Under the pieces are notes generated by a model. That model searched no databases and was not told the DNA's origin. It worked only from the letters and a program-made list of their open reading frames with translations. Of a stretch of 64,000 bases of DNA, positions 36,802 to 48,392 are shown one piece after another. Location of the stretch: positions 44,214,001 to 44,278,000 of the forward strand of contig NC_083379.1 in NCBI RefSeq assembly GCF_031755915.1, read 5' to 3'. How positions within the stretch are numbered: the stretch's first letter is position 1; every line of letters begins with the position of its first letter. The position numbers were made by a program, and so were the translations under genes. This stretch comes from Ziziphus jujuba. Lineage: Eukaryota > Streptophyta > Magnoliopsida > Rosales > Rhamnaceae.

Positions 36802-37110
36802 TTTTTTTTTTTTTTTTTTTTTTGGGTAGGAAGGGAAGGTTGTATTAACCAAAAAGAGGAATACATCAGGGAAGAATCAAATCAGATAGCAGCAGAAAGA
36901 CCACTATCCTGATTAGCAACCTCTAAAAACGTGTCAGAAAGCAAAATAGATGGTAATCCACCTGAACAACAATTCACAAAATTCCACCTAGCAAGTAGGT
37001 GACCTAATTTGTTGTTTTTTCTTGGCACCCAAGCAAAGGAAATAGACTATGTGGTATGTGGTAGATTTACATGAATTTTTATTAGTTAAAGGATAGCCTC
37101 TTTTGCATGT
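36802..37110 (-). mobile_element. 5'-truncated LINE (non-LTR retrotransposon) 3' end, unit 1
   Basis: On the minus strand the sequence encodes a typical end of a plant LINE ORF2 RNase H-like region: FAWVPRKNNK, then HLLARWNFVN, then a stop (TGA at 36884-36882). A short 3' tail and a poly(A) tract follow (T run at 36802-36823 on the plus strand). Frame and polyadenine end fit a 5'-truncated insertion. Stops further upstream show decay. The target duplication was not resolved. Confidence 0.7.
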
Positions 37111-37790
37111 TTTAGAATAAAAAAAAATATAAATTGTTGATTCCATCATCCAACATGATTGTTCCGTGCTGCATAAATTTGCTCCCCCCTATTTAAGGTT
37201 CAATAGTGGGGGAAGCTCCAAAAACCAGGATTTATGAAAATCATCATATATTATGTAATGGAATTTTTTATCTACAACCATTTTTTCTGTAATTATCCTC
37301 ATTTTGGATTTTTATTTTTTAAAAATGTTTTTCTTTTCCACTTTCGGTGCTACCAAAATGTGAATTCTACAATCGTTTCTAGTTATAGCCATGAAAATAT
37401 GGTCTATTCTGTAGTTTTGATTCAAAAAAAACATTCAGCAGAAAAAAAAATTGAACACTTACTTGAATATGTGAACACATTTATATACATTTTTATTGAA
37501 GACAGTTATTTAAAACACTTAAAAGTAGGAACAACGCATTTTTTATTTTTTATTTTTGTTTTCGTTACTTTGCCAAAGGGAAAGAGACTGAATGGTAATT
37601 ATGTGGGTATGAGTGTTCAATTGCATAACGGACGCCATAATCCCCTGTTTTTGAGTAATTATGTTGAAGAAATATTAATGGACTGGTTTATAGTTTCTCG
37701 ACATGTATATATATATATAAAAAAATGTTGTCTTTCAGGATATTGCATTAATAAACTTTTGTTTAATGTTGAAATTCTGAATTACTTTTG
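37111..37790. other. Spacer with a long but unconserved open frame
   Basis: A 185-codon frame (37234-37791) looks notable, but unit 2 carries indels that break it. Its composition is Phe/Tyr/Ile-rich, as expected of AT-rich DNA. No gene is called. Confidence 0.45.
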
Positions 37791-38330
37791 AGTAAATTAA
37801 CCATAAAATTCAAAGTTTAATTAACGCTTAATAAGGTTGGCAAACTTAAAGGAGTTGTATGGATAGGGAGGCAGGAAAATTGGGCAGAGTCCAGAGTGGC
37901 TTCACTTCCTCCAATGGGCTGCCTTCCAGCTGCAAAAACCTTATTTGGTTTTCATGAAAATGGCTGGTTCTCTAGCTTCCACAGTGATTCGATAAGAAGC
38001 TCAACTCCTCTGCAGTCAATCTCAAAAAGCAAATTCCTGGTCTTAAAATTGTTGCGTTTGACATTTTCAAGGTCCATATGTTATGCAATTTGCTTGTAAA
38101 CCTTGAAAAGATGATCCGGCTTATTACCAAATTATGTTTGTTAAAAATATAATTGATTCATTATATATTTCAATCATTTCCACGTAAGCTGCTACAAATA
38201 TCTTTACGGTTGTTGATTTTGATTAATCTTCCTTTTCCATTTTCTTTCTTCTGGTTCGATCCTTATCCATATGATTCTGATTTTTGATAATGAGAAAATT
38301 ATTTGTGTAATTAATAATGCAATGGTAATA
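37791..38330 (+). pseudogene. GDSL lipase pseudogene fragment, unit 1
   Basis: Matches the end of intron 3 and most of exon 4 of GDSL gene 2 (22150-22433). It then jumps directly to that gene's 3' flank (from about 22915, 'gttatgcaatttgcttgtaaacctt'), so the end of exon 4, intron 4 and exon 5 with the catalytic Asp/His are deleted. An early in-frame TAG ('ggatagggaggc') and a small insertion near 37885 also disrupt it. Non-functional. Confidence 0.85.
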
Positions 38331-39472
38331 GAAATATAAAACATCTCAAATGGCTTTGTCAATTTCTTAAATTTTTTTACCACACATCATACATATAGAC
38401 ATTCATCTAAAAAAAATAAACTCTATTATTATTTATTATTATTATTTTTTAAAAAGAAAAAAAATAAATATGTACATTATTCGTTAATTATGCTTTAGAT
38501 AAAACCACAAAAATAATGCATTATAGTAGAGGTTATATGTAAAAATAAGAAAAAAATATATATACACATAATTAATTCGCTACGACTGCTTTCATAGATG
38601 CAACAGAACAATCATTATCAATAATGTAATTTTTTAAAAAAAATACAAAGATAGAGATATTTTTTTGAAATGGAAAAAATAAATATACAGATCATCAATA
38701 ATTAAATGAAATTTAGATATTACCCATTAATGATCAATTTTTGGATTGAGTGATAAGTGATTTTTGAATTGAATGTTTATCCAATAAACAATTGAGTGTC
38801 TATCAAGTAAATATTCATACCACACTTCTAGAGCCATTGAATGTCTAGTACTCTACAAAATCTGTTTCTTCTTTATAAAACCCTAAAAACTGCATCTTTT
38901 TCTTTTCAACATAATTACTTCTATCACTTGCCTATTCCTCCTCGTAAACTTTTACTTTTTGCCATAGTTTTTTGGCTTTCCTTTTTTTTTTTTTTTTTTT
39001 TTGGTTTTCCTTTTTTTTAATTTTATGTATTTTTATATCTCTCTATTTCTGTTTGAATAAATCCTGCATCTTTTTATTGATATTATTTCGTATATATGTG
39101 ATTTTCCTAGGAAACTTTACTCTCTTCCTACAGTTTTATTAAGTTTTCATGTTTGTTAATTTTATGTATTTTATTTTTCTTTAAGTTATTTCATTATTTG
39201 TTTGGTTCCTCTTTAGTGGTATTAAGGATGACTTTTCTAGTTCGCTTTGTTAGAGAATTTTTCTGGTTCTCTGCATATTTTTTTTTTTTTCTCCATCTTT
39301 GATAATATCCTGCGTTTGATAGCTTACCGTAAAAGAAATATAAATTCTAAATATTTGTTTCGTTGTTGTTGACTAAATATTTATTTTTATTGTTGTTGTT
39401 CAAAATATCTGCTTTTAATAGCTTATTGATCCATATATTCTAAAAGCTGGTGCTCTACCAATTCTAGTATAC

Positions 39473-39519
<47 letters not shown>

Positions 39520-40640
39520 CTCTGTTTCATTACTCTTATTATTATTATTTCTTTTACTTATTTGTTTCTTTTCATAAACTTTTACTTTCTTCCCACTGGT
39601 TTTCCATGTGTTGTTAATTTTATGCTTTTTTTATTTTTTTATTGTTTTGTTTGTCTCTGTTTCTTTTTATAGAAACCCTGCATTTTTATATTAGTATTAT
39701 TTCTTGTATTCTTTTTTTGATAAAAATTATTTCTTGTATTCAGTTTCTTGAGTTTTCTTGTTTGTTAATTTTATGTATTTTACGTTCTTTTTAAGTTGAT
39801 TCACTGTTTTACTAGTTCCTCCTTCGTGGCACTGAGAATGATTTTTCTAGTTTGAGTTGTTAGAGAGTTTTGTCTGGTTCTTTACAGGTTTTTTTCTTTT
39901 TTTTTCTTTTTTTTTTTTTTTTTAGTGAGTCAGTAAATATCCTGCATATGATAGCTTCTTGTAATATAGTTTTGTTTTTGTTTTCTAATTGGGATGAGCA
40001 TATAAAGCTCTAGCTCTTCTAAACCATATGGAACCAAAGGCTAAGTCATACAGAACCGAAGGGAAAAGCCATAAAAAGTTTGAGGCTTCATGTCTGCTAG
40101 CAAAGAGCTCTGACATCTCAACCAATGAAAGCAAACTGTGGTGCACAGAAAAAAAAAAAAAAGATAAAAAAAAAAAAGGGGAAAGAAAGAAAGAAAGCAA
40201 GCAGAAGCGGAGAATATGGCAACCTCCAGAAAAAGCAGAAGATGAAAAAAACAAAAAATCTTAAAATAAGTAGTGGTCTTATTTGAGATTTATACACTGT
40301 GTTGTATTTTCCATAGTTTTGCAAAGTATATGGAAAAAAGAAAAATACAAGGTTCAAGCAGAGGGCAATGCAGAGGCATATCTACACTGGTCCTAGCATT
40401 TGCCTCAATCCATCTCATGTTGTGCAGCTGAGGAATTATGTATCTTGGACAAAGTTGTTGCCGCATACAGAGGCTAGACAGGAGAGAAAAACGAGAGAGA
40501 TCATTTGCTAGCATATAATATGCTATAAAGATAAAATAAAAGGTACTATAATTGTCAAAGACAAAGGAGGAAAATTGAACATACACTCAGATTTAAAACT
40601 TTGTTTCCCGGTATTGATTTGTTGCCTCTGTTTGATTAGG
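38331..40640. other. Copied 3' flank of PABP-like copy B
   Basis: Aligns with the 3' flanks of the other PABP-like copies (for example 'aaagctctagctcttctaaaccatatgg' near 40000, related to 24220-24260). It carries a long poly(T) tract at about 39477-39513. The terminal-exon equivalent lies near 40434-40473. Open frames here are low-complexity. Confidence 0.5.
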
Positions 40641-43600
40641 TCCTGTGATTTCATAATCATGTAAGAATACCTGGGTGAAACGGAAAGAATGAAAAAATGG
40701 TAGGAAAGAAAGCTGTTTCTCTACACTTGTGGAGAAGTGGATAAGATTCTGCACGCCAACGTTTGTACCAAAACAGTTTGCCATAGAGTGGAAAGAAAGA
40801 AAAAGAGTACTGGACGGGATGGAATACCTTTCCCAAAGAGTAGAAAGAAGAGTAGTGGACAGGATGGGTTGAGTTCTTTGCGGGCAGGCTTGAAGCCTTC
40901 AACTTTTCAGTGTGGCAGTTGACAATCTCCTCCTGCTGAGCCCTGGCTATAAATAATTGTTTGTTTTGCCCTGATCCATATTTTAAATTGTTTTATTAGA
41001 GAATATGTTGACATGGCTTATAACTATGAGATTTATAACTATGGGATACATAAGTTTATGTTTACCTTGCAGTGAAGCCTTCATAGTCTCCTCATTGGCT
41101 ACTGTTCTCACGCTCTTTTTTACAAATTTTGATACATATCTAAGAGGCACCAACAGAATGGGAAATCAATTGCAACAGCATAAATTCAGAAAAGAGACAG
41201 ATCAATAATCTTAAAACTTTAATATTCAACCTATGTATAAACAGGTAAACAATCGAAGAATAGAATTTAGAATTTAGAATTTGTAATAAGAAAAGAATAC
41301 AAGTTGCTACCTAATGCACTAAACAGCCAAGAAAGATATGAACCAGGGGAATCTCTTTGAAACATCTAAAACCTATATCTTAAAAATAGCATTTGCTAAG
41401 ATAGGATAACACATAGTCAAGATATATCAGAGTGATAAGAGATTAGTCAGCTAGAAGGTTGAAATTTATTGTTTTATTTCTTTCTGAGATTGCTCATACA
41501 CCTTTTCTGATAGGAAACTGAAGCACATTTTTTTTTTTTCCATCCAGTGGGACACCATAAAATTGAAGCTATGGTGTTTCATTCCCCACTGTTTGACCTT
41601 AACAATGATATTATATTCACCACCTTTGACCCTTTTTACTCTACATAACAACGAAATTCTTTACTGTGTGAGCTAAAAATCCAAAGCCATGATGACAGAT
41701 GATGACAGGTTAAAAGAGTTATATCCTTGAAGGTGTTTTCAGCATCGAAGAGAGGTCTAGATAAGGAAGAAAAATAGGAACAAACAAATAGAGGGCTTAC
41801 ATTTTCTTCCCCTTAAGCAGTGTACCATGTAGAGCATTACGAGCAGTCATAGCAGATAGTTTAGAATTAAATTGCACAAAACCAAAACCCTTGCTGTTGC
41901 CATTCTCTGAGGCGACCTTGCAAGATAATATCCTCCCAAACTTGGAGAACATAGACTGCAATTGACCACTGGTGAAGGATGGGTGAAGGTTTTTAACAAA
42001 AAGATTTGCAATACCCGTTTTTCTTGTCAATGGGTATCTCTGCGACCACATAATTCTCATTGATTGTCCCTTCAGCTCTTTGTGATTTAGAAATGTTAAA
42101 GCTGTGGATGCTGATCAAAGCAGAGGAGAAAGTTAGAGTAAATTACCGATAGCTATGCAAAACTATAAAACTCTTACAAAATGAAAGTCTATTCAATTTT
42201 TTACTAAAGATTCAACAACAACCATTTGATTTGACAAACAAAGTGGGCAAATTCAATCATCATACAAACTAGAAAATCACCACCAATTTTATACAGAGCA
42301 CAATTTTGCATATAGAAAGAAGTCGTATCGACAAGAAGAAAGACAAGCCATTCCATGAAGAACAAAAAAGAAAAAAGAAAAAGATACTCATAGAAAAAGA
42401 AGAACCGCAAAAACCACATTCACCAAAAGAAAGTAGAAGGAAATAAAAACAACAAACAGAGCAAAGTTACAAGTTTTAGTAACAAACAAGAAGAAGAATC
42501 ACCTATAAATTCTTGAAGAACCGAAAGGACACAGAATAGATTCAATCATTCAAGGTTCAAGAAATGAAGAATAAAAAACCCATTTCACAGAGAACAACTT
42601 TGCATATAGAAGCTGCATCAACAAAAAGAAAGACATGACGTTTCATAAATAACAAAAAATAAAAATAAAAATAGGAAACAGAAACTCATAGAAAAAGAGA
42701 AGCACCGCAAAATCCCCAATCACCAAAAATAAAAAAAAAATTGAATGAAACTTTACTCAATTTTTTTAGAAAGATACGATCTAGCTCGTCATTTCTAATG
42801 GCAAAAAAAGGATATTTAGAACATATTTTATTAATGTTTGATTATTAAGCAAGCGGGGTAAAAAAAAAGAAAAAAAAGAATAAAAGGGAAAAAGCAACAA
42901 GACCCATTCGATTTCACAAAGAAATCATCAACCAATATTATACAGAGCACAATTTCGCATAGAGATGTTGTATCAACGAGAATAAGGCATGCCATTCCAT
43001 AAAAACAAAAAATAAATAACAAACAGTGACAGATACTCATAAAAAAAGAAGAAGCGCCAAAACCCCAATCACCAAAAGAAAACAGAGCAAATTTCCAAGC
43101 TTTAATAACAAACAAGAAGAAGAATCACCTATCGATTCTTGAAGAACCAAAAGTAAATTCATTCATAGTTCAAGAAATGAAGAATCCAAACCCATTTTAC
43201 AGAGAAGAATTTCGCATATAGAAGCTGTATCAACAAGAAGAAAGACATGACATTTCATAAATAATCAAAAAAAAGAAAAAAAGAAACAGAAACTCATAGA
43301 AAAAGAGAGAGAAAATTCCTTGCTGTAATAAAAAATAGATACATAAATAAGCAAGAACACGAATCCCCTATCATATTGTTGACGAACCAAAAGGCTACAA
43401 GAACAGATTCAACGTTGCAGAAACGAAAAATCAAAACCCATTTATTGAGAGAAAGGAAATTAACAATAAAGAAAATGTATGTAGAAAGAGAAGGCGTTGT
43501 GGAAAAGAAAGAGAAAGGAAAGAAAGAGGGAAGCGAAGGCGATCACCATGTAACGAAGTGAAGAAGTTGACGTAGGCGTAGCGAAGGGACTCGCCGGTGA

Positions 43601-43787
43601 AAGAATCGCGGCAGAGACGCAGAGAGGCAATGCGACCAATTAAACGAAATGCATCCATGAGGTCTGCTTCGGTGACTTGTGGGTCCAGGTCTCCCACATA
43701 CAGAGACCATATCCGATTATCCGCCGGCGGTGCTGGCTTTGACTCTGTTACTTTCACCGGAACGCCGAACATGTGCTGTATCACCAT
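40641..43787 (-). pseudogene. PABP-like copy B: RRM1-RRM2 only, frameshifted C-terminus
   Basis: Minus-strand exons by homology: 43787-43547, 42110-41801, 41139-41066, 40970-40725 and into 40642. RRM1 ([14 protein letters not shown]) and RRM2 ([14 protein letters not shown]) are intact, and exons 1-2 are open with the parental phases. Exon 3 is 74 instead of 260 bases: a 186-base in-frame loss removes RRM3. Exons 4 and 5 are fused with RRM4 gone. Relative to copy C this exon is four bases longer, so splicing to exon 6 creates an immediate TGA and a predicted 290-residue product. It may be transcribed; whether it is a gene or a pseudogene is open. Its start ATG (43787) is not the parental start context. 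Confidence 0.65.
42293..43320. repeat. Tandem repeat in intron 1 of PABP-like copy B
   Basis: A block opening 'acagagcacaattttgcata' and continuing through 'gtatcaacaagaagaaag', 'attccataaa' and 'actcatagaaaaag' recurs from about 42293, 42587, 42942 and 43199 (spacing 257-355). The parent intron has one clear copy (about 27853) and a partial one. Confidence 0.7.
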
Positions 43788-43906
43788 TTTTATTCTTTCG
43801 AACCCACTCAGAGAGCTTTCTCGGAGAAAAACCAAAAAGCAAGTTCCTACAAAGAGTCTCCTCAGAGAGAAAGAGAAGGACTCTGATTGTTGTAACGGTA
43901 TGGGGA

Positions 43907-43941
<35 letters not shown>

Positions 43942-44784
43942 TTGCTGTCTGTCTCTATCTCCGTACTACGGTACTTATTTATATATATCTCGACATATTT
44001 TATTTTATTAATTTTACACACACATTTTTGTCATCATCAAACGTGATTTTTTATATAGATGTAAAAACAAAACTATTGATATATTGATAAATCGGTGTGC
44101 AAATAAAATCATATACCTTTTTTTTCTTCAATAATAAAATCATGTACCTAAATCAACTATTTCTTCATTAAAATAATTTGAATGCTTGGATTAGTGGCTG
44201 TACATTTTAAAGATTAGACTTGTAATTTTGTGTTCAACTAACAAAATAATAATAATAATAATACAATATAATTGTATGCAATTGGAATTTCCAACATTAC
44301 ATAATACAAAACAGAAGATTTTACAAGGAATGTGGGAAATATGATCATTTATATAGCTAATAAAGCTTTCATGATGATAATCAATGCAACATATACATAG
44401 GCAGGCTGAGCAGAGTATATACAAGAAAATGGGTAAAAATTTTCCTTCCTAGCTCTTTATTTCCAGTATATGGTGCAAAAATATTTCAAATCAAACAACA
44501 ACAATAATATTTCTAAAGAGCTGAACCACTAATTTTACAAATACTAACTAAAAACTCTAGTACTCTATTGCCATCAAGTAGACTGAACCAGTAACTCAAA
44601 GACTGATCACTTATTGAAGATGCTTTCGGCTTTTGCAAAATTTGATTCTAGCTAGTCTTTCTGACAGTATTATGTTACACTGTACTTCATTGGTTAATTT
44701 TGAAGCGTGTGAAATAGCTGTATATATATCATATATATGAACAGATGAAGAGAAAAAACCTTTGCAGATGGGAATTGCTATTTG
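43788..44784. other. 5' flank of PABP-like copy B
   Basis: Contains a six-base repeat (listed separately) and the block related in inverted orientation to 29380-29700. It abuts the end of the CHUP1-like fragment. No gene seen. Confidence 0.5.
43908..43940. repeat. (GGCTCA)n hexanucleotide repeat
   Basis: About five tandem units 121 bases upstream of the ATG of copy B. The same array is at 63173-63206 in unit 2. The parental gene has a GA repeat here instead. Confidence 0.9.
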
Positions 44785-46779
44785 TCAAAAAGAACTATGT
44801 GATCTTCTTCTTGTTAAGTTGAGTGATCCATGACGAGCGCCTTTCAGAGCCATTGCATATTTCACCAACTCGGATTTCTCAAAGGAATCTGAGTCCTGCT
44901 CATGTTGATCTTTGAGTGTTGATCTCTTGTACACAGGAAATGATCCCAAATTGCGATCTGTTGGAGTACAATCTATATCCTTACTATGTTCTTCTTTAAA
45001 ACTCTTTGGTGTGGATAGATCCAAAAAAGCCCTAGATAGGGGTGGGCATGGATTAGGTTGGTTCGGTTTTGGACCGAAATACAACCCAATCCATACATAT
45101 TGGTTTTTTTAATTTACAATCCAAACCAAACCATTGAAGTATTAAATCCAAATCAAACCAAACCATTTATGATCGGTTTGGTTTGGATTGGTTGATCGGT
45201 TTGAAATTTACTAATTTATAAATATATAATACAAATAAAAAAATTTTCAAATAAAAAATATAAATAATAAATTATAATTATCCAAACATAAAATACAATT
45301 AGAATAATACAACATAGTCTTAATGGAAAATAAAGAAGAAAATGTAGCAAACGATACACATCATGCACTTATTAAATAGTAAACATTAATGTCATCATAT
45401 CACTCCTACAAAATCAAATTAAAATTGTTAGAACAAATAATGTAAAATAATACATTCGTCAAAATTCATTCACTCAAGAATCAATGCATAATTCCTTTTT
45501 TTTTTTTGTAACCTTAAAACTTTGGTAAATCATAAGTTAATCAACGTTGACAGGTTCACTAATTTTAGTTGATTCTATAAGCTCTACAAAAATCAAAATA
45601 ATAAAATTAGCAATAAATTATATTTAAACGTTTATATATATATATATATATATATATAAGCAATAATTTCAAACAATATATGTATATATATATGCTGGGG
45701 ATGTAAAAAATATATATATATTATGGTGATGGTGATAGACTAGTGGTGGGCGGCAACAAAGGTAAATGTTTAGTTTAGGGTTACAACTTACAATTTGATT
45801 TGAGATTTGGGATATGGGGATGTAAAAGATAAAAAAAAATATATATATATATATATATTAAAAATCAATATATAAAAATAGAAAAAAAATTTAAAAATTA
45901 ATATATAAAAATGAAAAAAATAAAAAATATATAATTTTGATTGGATTGGATTGGATTGGATTTATATTTTCAATTCATAATCAATCCAATCCATACAATT
46001 TATAATATTTTGAACCCAATCTAATCCAATTGATGTAAAAATCCAATCCAAACCGTTAAAAATGGATTGAATTGGGCGGGTTAAACGGATTGGATTGGAT
46101 TTTGCCCACCCCTAGCCCTAGATGAACACTGAGTTGTTGCAAATCTACTACTTTGGCCCTCAATATCTGGAAAAAATCCTGTGAACGGACTTGAGCTGCA
46201 CCTAGGTGAATCACAATCTTCTATGGATCCAGACTTTTCAGTTGACAAAACCTGGTTATTATGATGATTGTCTTTCCCACGTAGAAGTTTCCTGAGCTTG
46301 CTGAAAATTTTGGTCTTGCTCGAAGTATTGGTTTTGGTAGCCAACGAAAAATCAGCAGAAGTTTCATCCAACTCTCCAGAGTCTGAAAGAAAGGAAGCTT
46401 GGGAGGATGACCATTGGTCAGAATCAAAATCCAAGAGGTTGATCCCCTTTTCCCCTATCCCATCACTCTTTGCATATTTAAGGATTAGCTGCTTGGTTTT
46501 TGCCTCAGACTCGGGGCTTAAGCTCTTGCTAAGGTCCCTTGCCACAGTTTTACCAGATTCAAGCTGAAAATTTCGTAGTTCATACCTTAAGCAAGCATTT
46601 ATCCACCGGAGATAAACCAATTCTTCAACATCAGCACATCGATCTGCTTGAAGTTGTTCAATTTTCTTCCCCAATTCTTGATTTTCTTGTCCATGATATA
46701 CATGTCCATGATTTGATCTATTTGTTGTGTTGGGTTTGTGAGAAAGTTGTTTCTTATGGGTTTGAAAATTCTTGGGCAA
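44785..46779 (-). pseudogene. CHUP1-like gene fragment, 5'-truncated and split by a hAT element
   Basis: The minus-strand coding segment from about 46779 to 46123 contains VEELVYLRWINACLRYELRN and then GKTVARDLSKSLSPESE. This is the signature of the CHUP1-like family (coiled-coil proteins; CHUP1 itself links chloroplasts to actin). After the inserted element (45037-46114), coding resumes at 45028 and runs to a TGA at 44785. If one copy of the 8-base target duplication is counted, the two parts are in the same frame. As it stands, the frame enters the element and stops after about ten codons. The N-terminal coiled coil is absent and no ATG opens the frame (the codon at 46779 is TTG), so the 5' part is missing. 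No proline-rich block is seen. Confidence 0.8.
45029..46122. mobile_element. Non-autonomous hAT-type DNA transposon with 8-bp target duplication
   Basis: The element spans 45037-46114 (1078 bases). Its 12-base terminal inverted repeats are perfect: TAGGGGTGGGCA on the left and TGCCCACCCCTA on the right. GCCCTAGA flanks both ends (45029-45036 and 46115-46122), the 8-bp duplication expected of hAT transposases. Subterminal regions are rich in 'ggtttggattgg'- and 'ggattggattgg'-type repeats. The interior is AT-rich with (TA)n tracts and no transposase frame. It is inserted in the coding exon of the CHUP1-like gene. Confidence 0.92.
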
Positions 46780-47147
46780 TTCCTTATCATTGTTTAAAAT
46801 TAATTTTTTTTTTTTTCAAAATTGAATTCCCCATGAATTTTAAGATTTTTGATGATTTTTGGGCAATTTTTGGTGCTGGATTAGTGAAAAAGAGGTGAGA
46901 AAATATGAACCGGGTCAGAAAACCCGTTTATAGGTAAAATGGGTCGAATTTGACCCGGTTGGAGTTGAAGAAAGGTTAAAAATGGGTAAACGGGCCGAAT
47001 TTTGGGTTAATGGGTCTGAAATTGGATACTGTTGGATCTGGCCCAGTTCAAAGGCCCAAACCAGGTTAGAACAGGCTACTATTCAATCCAAGGCCCAAGC
47101 CCAGATAAGACCCAGCCCACATGAACAGTTGCCCAATTGGTATGGGC

Positions 47148-47575
47148 ACGCCACGTGTCTCCATGAGAGAGCTCCACGTGGCATATGAACAATGACACTG
47201 TGCACAGTGGCCAGGTAACGTGGCAAACCGTGGAGATGCCACGTGTCGAACTAGCAAGGCCACGTGTCGACCTGTCACATATGACACGTGTCGTCCTCTA
47301 AGAGTGCCACATGTCGGATCATTGAGTCGACACGTTGCGACCTATTACAGTTGCCATGTGTCGATCTTCCGTGGTGCCACGTGTCAGAATATAACATCAC
47401 CACGTGTCATCGCCTTAAGTATGCCATGTGTCACGTTGTGAATGAGCCAGGTGTTGGCCTCCGAAGACGCCACATTTCGGTTGGTGGGAATGCCATGTGT
47501 CGGCCTCTGCTGATGCCATGTGTCAGCTTGCGGGTGCACCACGTGTCAGCCTCTGGTGACGCCACATGTCAGTAA
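47148..47575 (+). repeat. Degenerate 23-25 base repeat array with CACGTG cores in the copia leader
   Basis: About 18 imperfect units built on 'gccacgtgtcggcctc'. About eight keep a perfect CACGTG; others read ccatgtgtc or ccacatgtc. The array lies between the left edge of the element and gag, so it belongs to the leader. Confidence 0.8.
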
Positions 47576-47756
47576 ACAGTATGTGAACAATGCATGTGAA
47601 TAGTAAATTTTGTGGGTGTATACAGCAATTTTGTGGTGTATACAGAAACCCTAGAAAATCATATTGTTTGTGTTTTCCTATTGGAAATTGGTTGGAATTA
47701 GTTTTTTAAGATAGAATAACAACTAATTGATTTCTGGTTTTTGTGATTTTACAGAA

Positions 47757-48392
47757 ATGGCAAGTGGAGATGTGCCCGTTGCACAAATGGCAAAACAGAC
47801 TCCTGTGGTTCAAGCTCCTCTTACTGCAAGTCATACAGAAAGACCTGAGAAGTTTGATGGAGCGAATTTCAAAAGGTGGCAACAGAAGATGTTGTTTTAC
47901 CTGAATATATTGGGCCTTGCAAGGTTCTTAACCGAGGGCACACCACCTAGTAGTGAAGAGAGTGACAGAGAAACTCTGATGGCGGTGGATGTGTGGAAGA
48001 ATTCTGATTATTTATGTCAGAATTATGTTCTTAATGGCCTATCTAATTCCCTATACGGAGTGTACTATAGCGCGAAGTCAGCGAAAGAGCTGTGGGAAAC
48101 TTTGGACCGGAAGTACAAGACCAAGAATGGTGGATCCGGAAAGTTTGTCGTAGGCAGATTTTTGGACTATATGATGGTGGATACTAAGCCACTAATGAGT
48201 CAGGTACATGAGTTGCAAGTGCTCATCCAAGAACTTCTTGCTGAAGGGATGATCATTAATGAAGCCTTTCAAGTGGCTTATATGATTGAGAAACTACCTC
48301 TAAGCTGGAGTGACTTCATAAATTATCTTAAACACAAAAGAAAGGAGATGGATATGGAGGCTCTTGTTAGCAAGCTTCGCATAGAAAGATGA
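47757..48392 (+). pseudogene. copia gag (capsid part), ends at frameshift
   Basis: The first ATG is at 47757 (MASGDVPVAQMAK). The frame contains FKRWQQKMLFYL and ELWETLDRKYKT, typical of UBN2-type copia gag proteins. It ends in three consecutive stop triplets at about 48390, where the family normally continues into the nucleocapsid. The rest is found in another frame downstream. Confidence 0.85.

Larger units (their letters stand above)
32806..44725. repeat. Segmental tandem duplication, unit 1
   Basis: Aligns with 52329-64000 over its length with only short indels and scattered substitutions. The shared order is LTR, residual PABP-A exon 3, cysteine-rich peptide gene, AT-rich array, LINE tail, GDSL remnant, PABP-like copy and 5' flank. 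The two peptide-gene first exons (289 bases) differ at two positions. Unit 1 probably extends rightwards through the CHUP1-like fragment to about 46.8 kb. Confidence 0.9.

Noticed and set aside
37234..37791. 185-codon open frame on the plus strand
   Set aside because: The near-identical unit 2 breaks the frame with small indels, the composition is that of AT-rich DNA, and no domain is visible.
44785..45084. Separate 99-residue gene on the minus strand
   Set aside because: Its first residues lie inside the hAT element; it is the 3' part of the split CHUP1-like gene.
46123..46779. CHUP1-like frame as a complete gene starting at 46779
   Set aside because: The first codon there is TTG, the family's long N-terminal coiled coil is absent, and the frame ends inside the hAT element.
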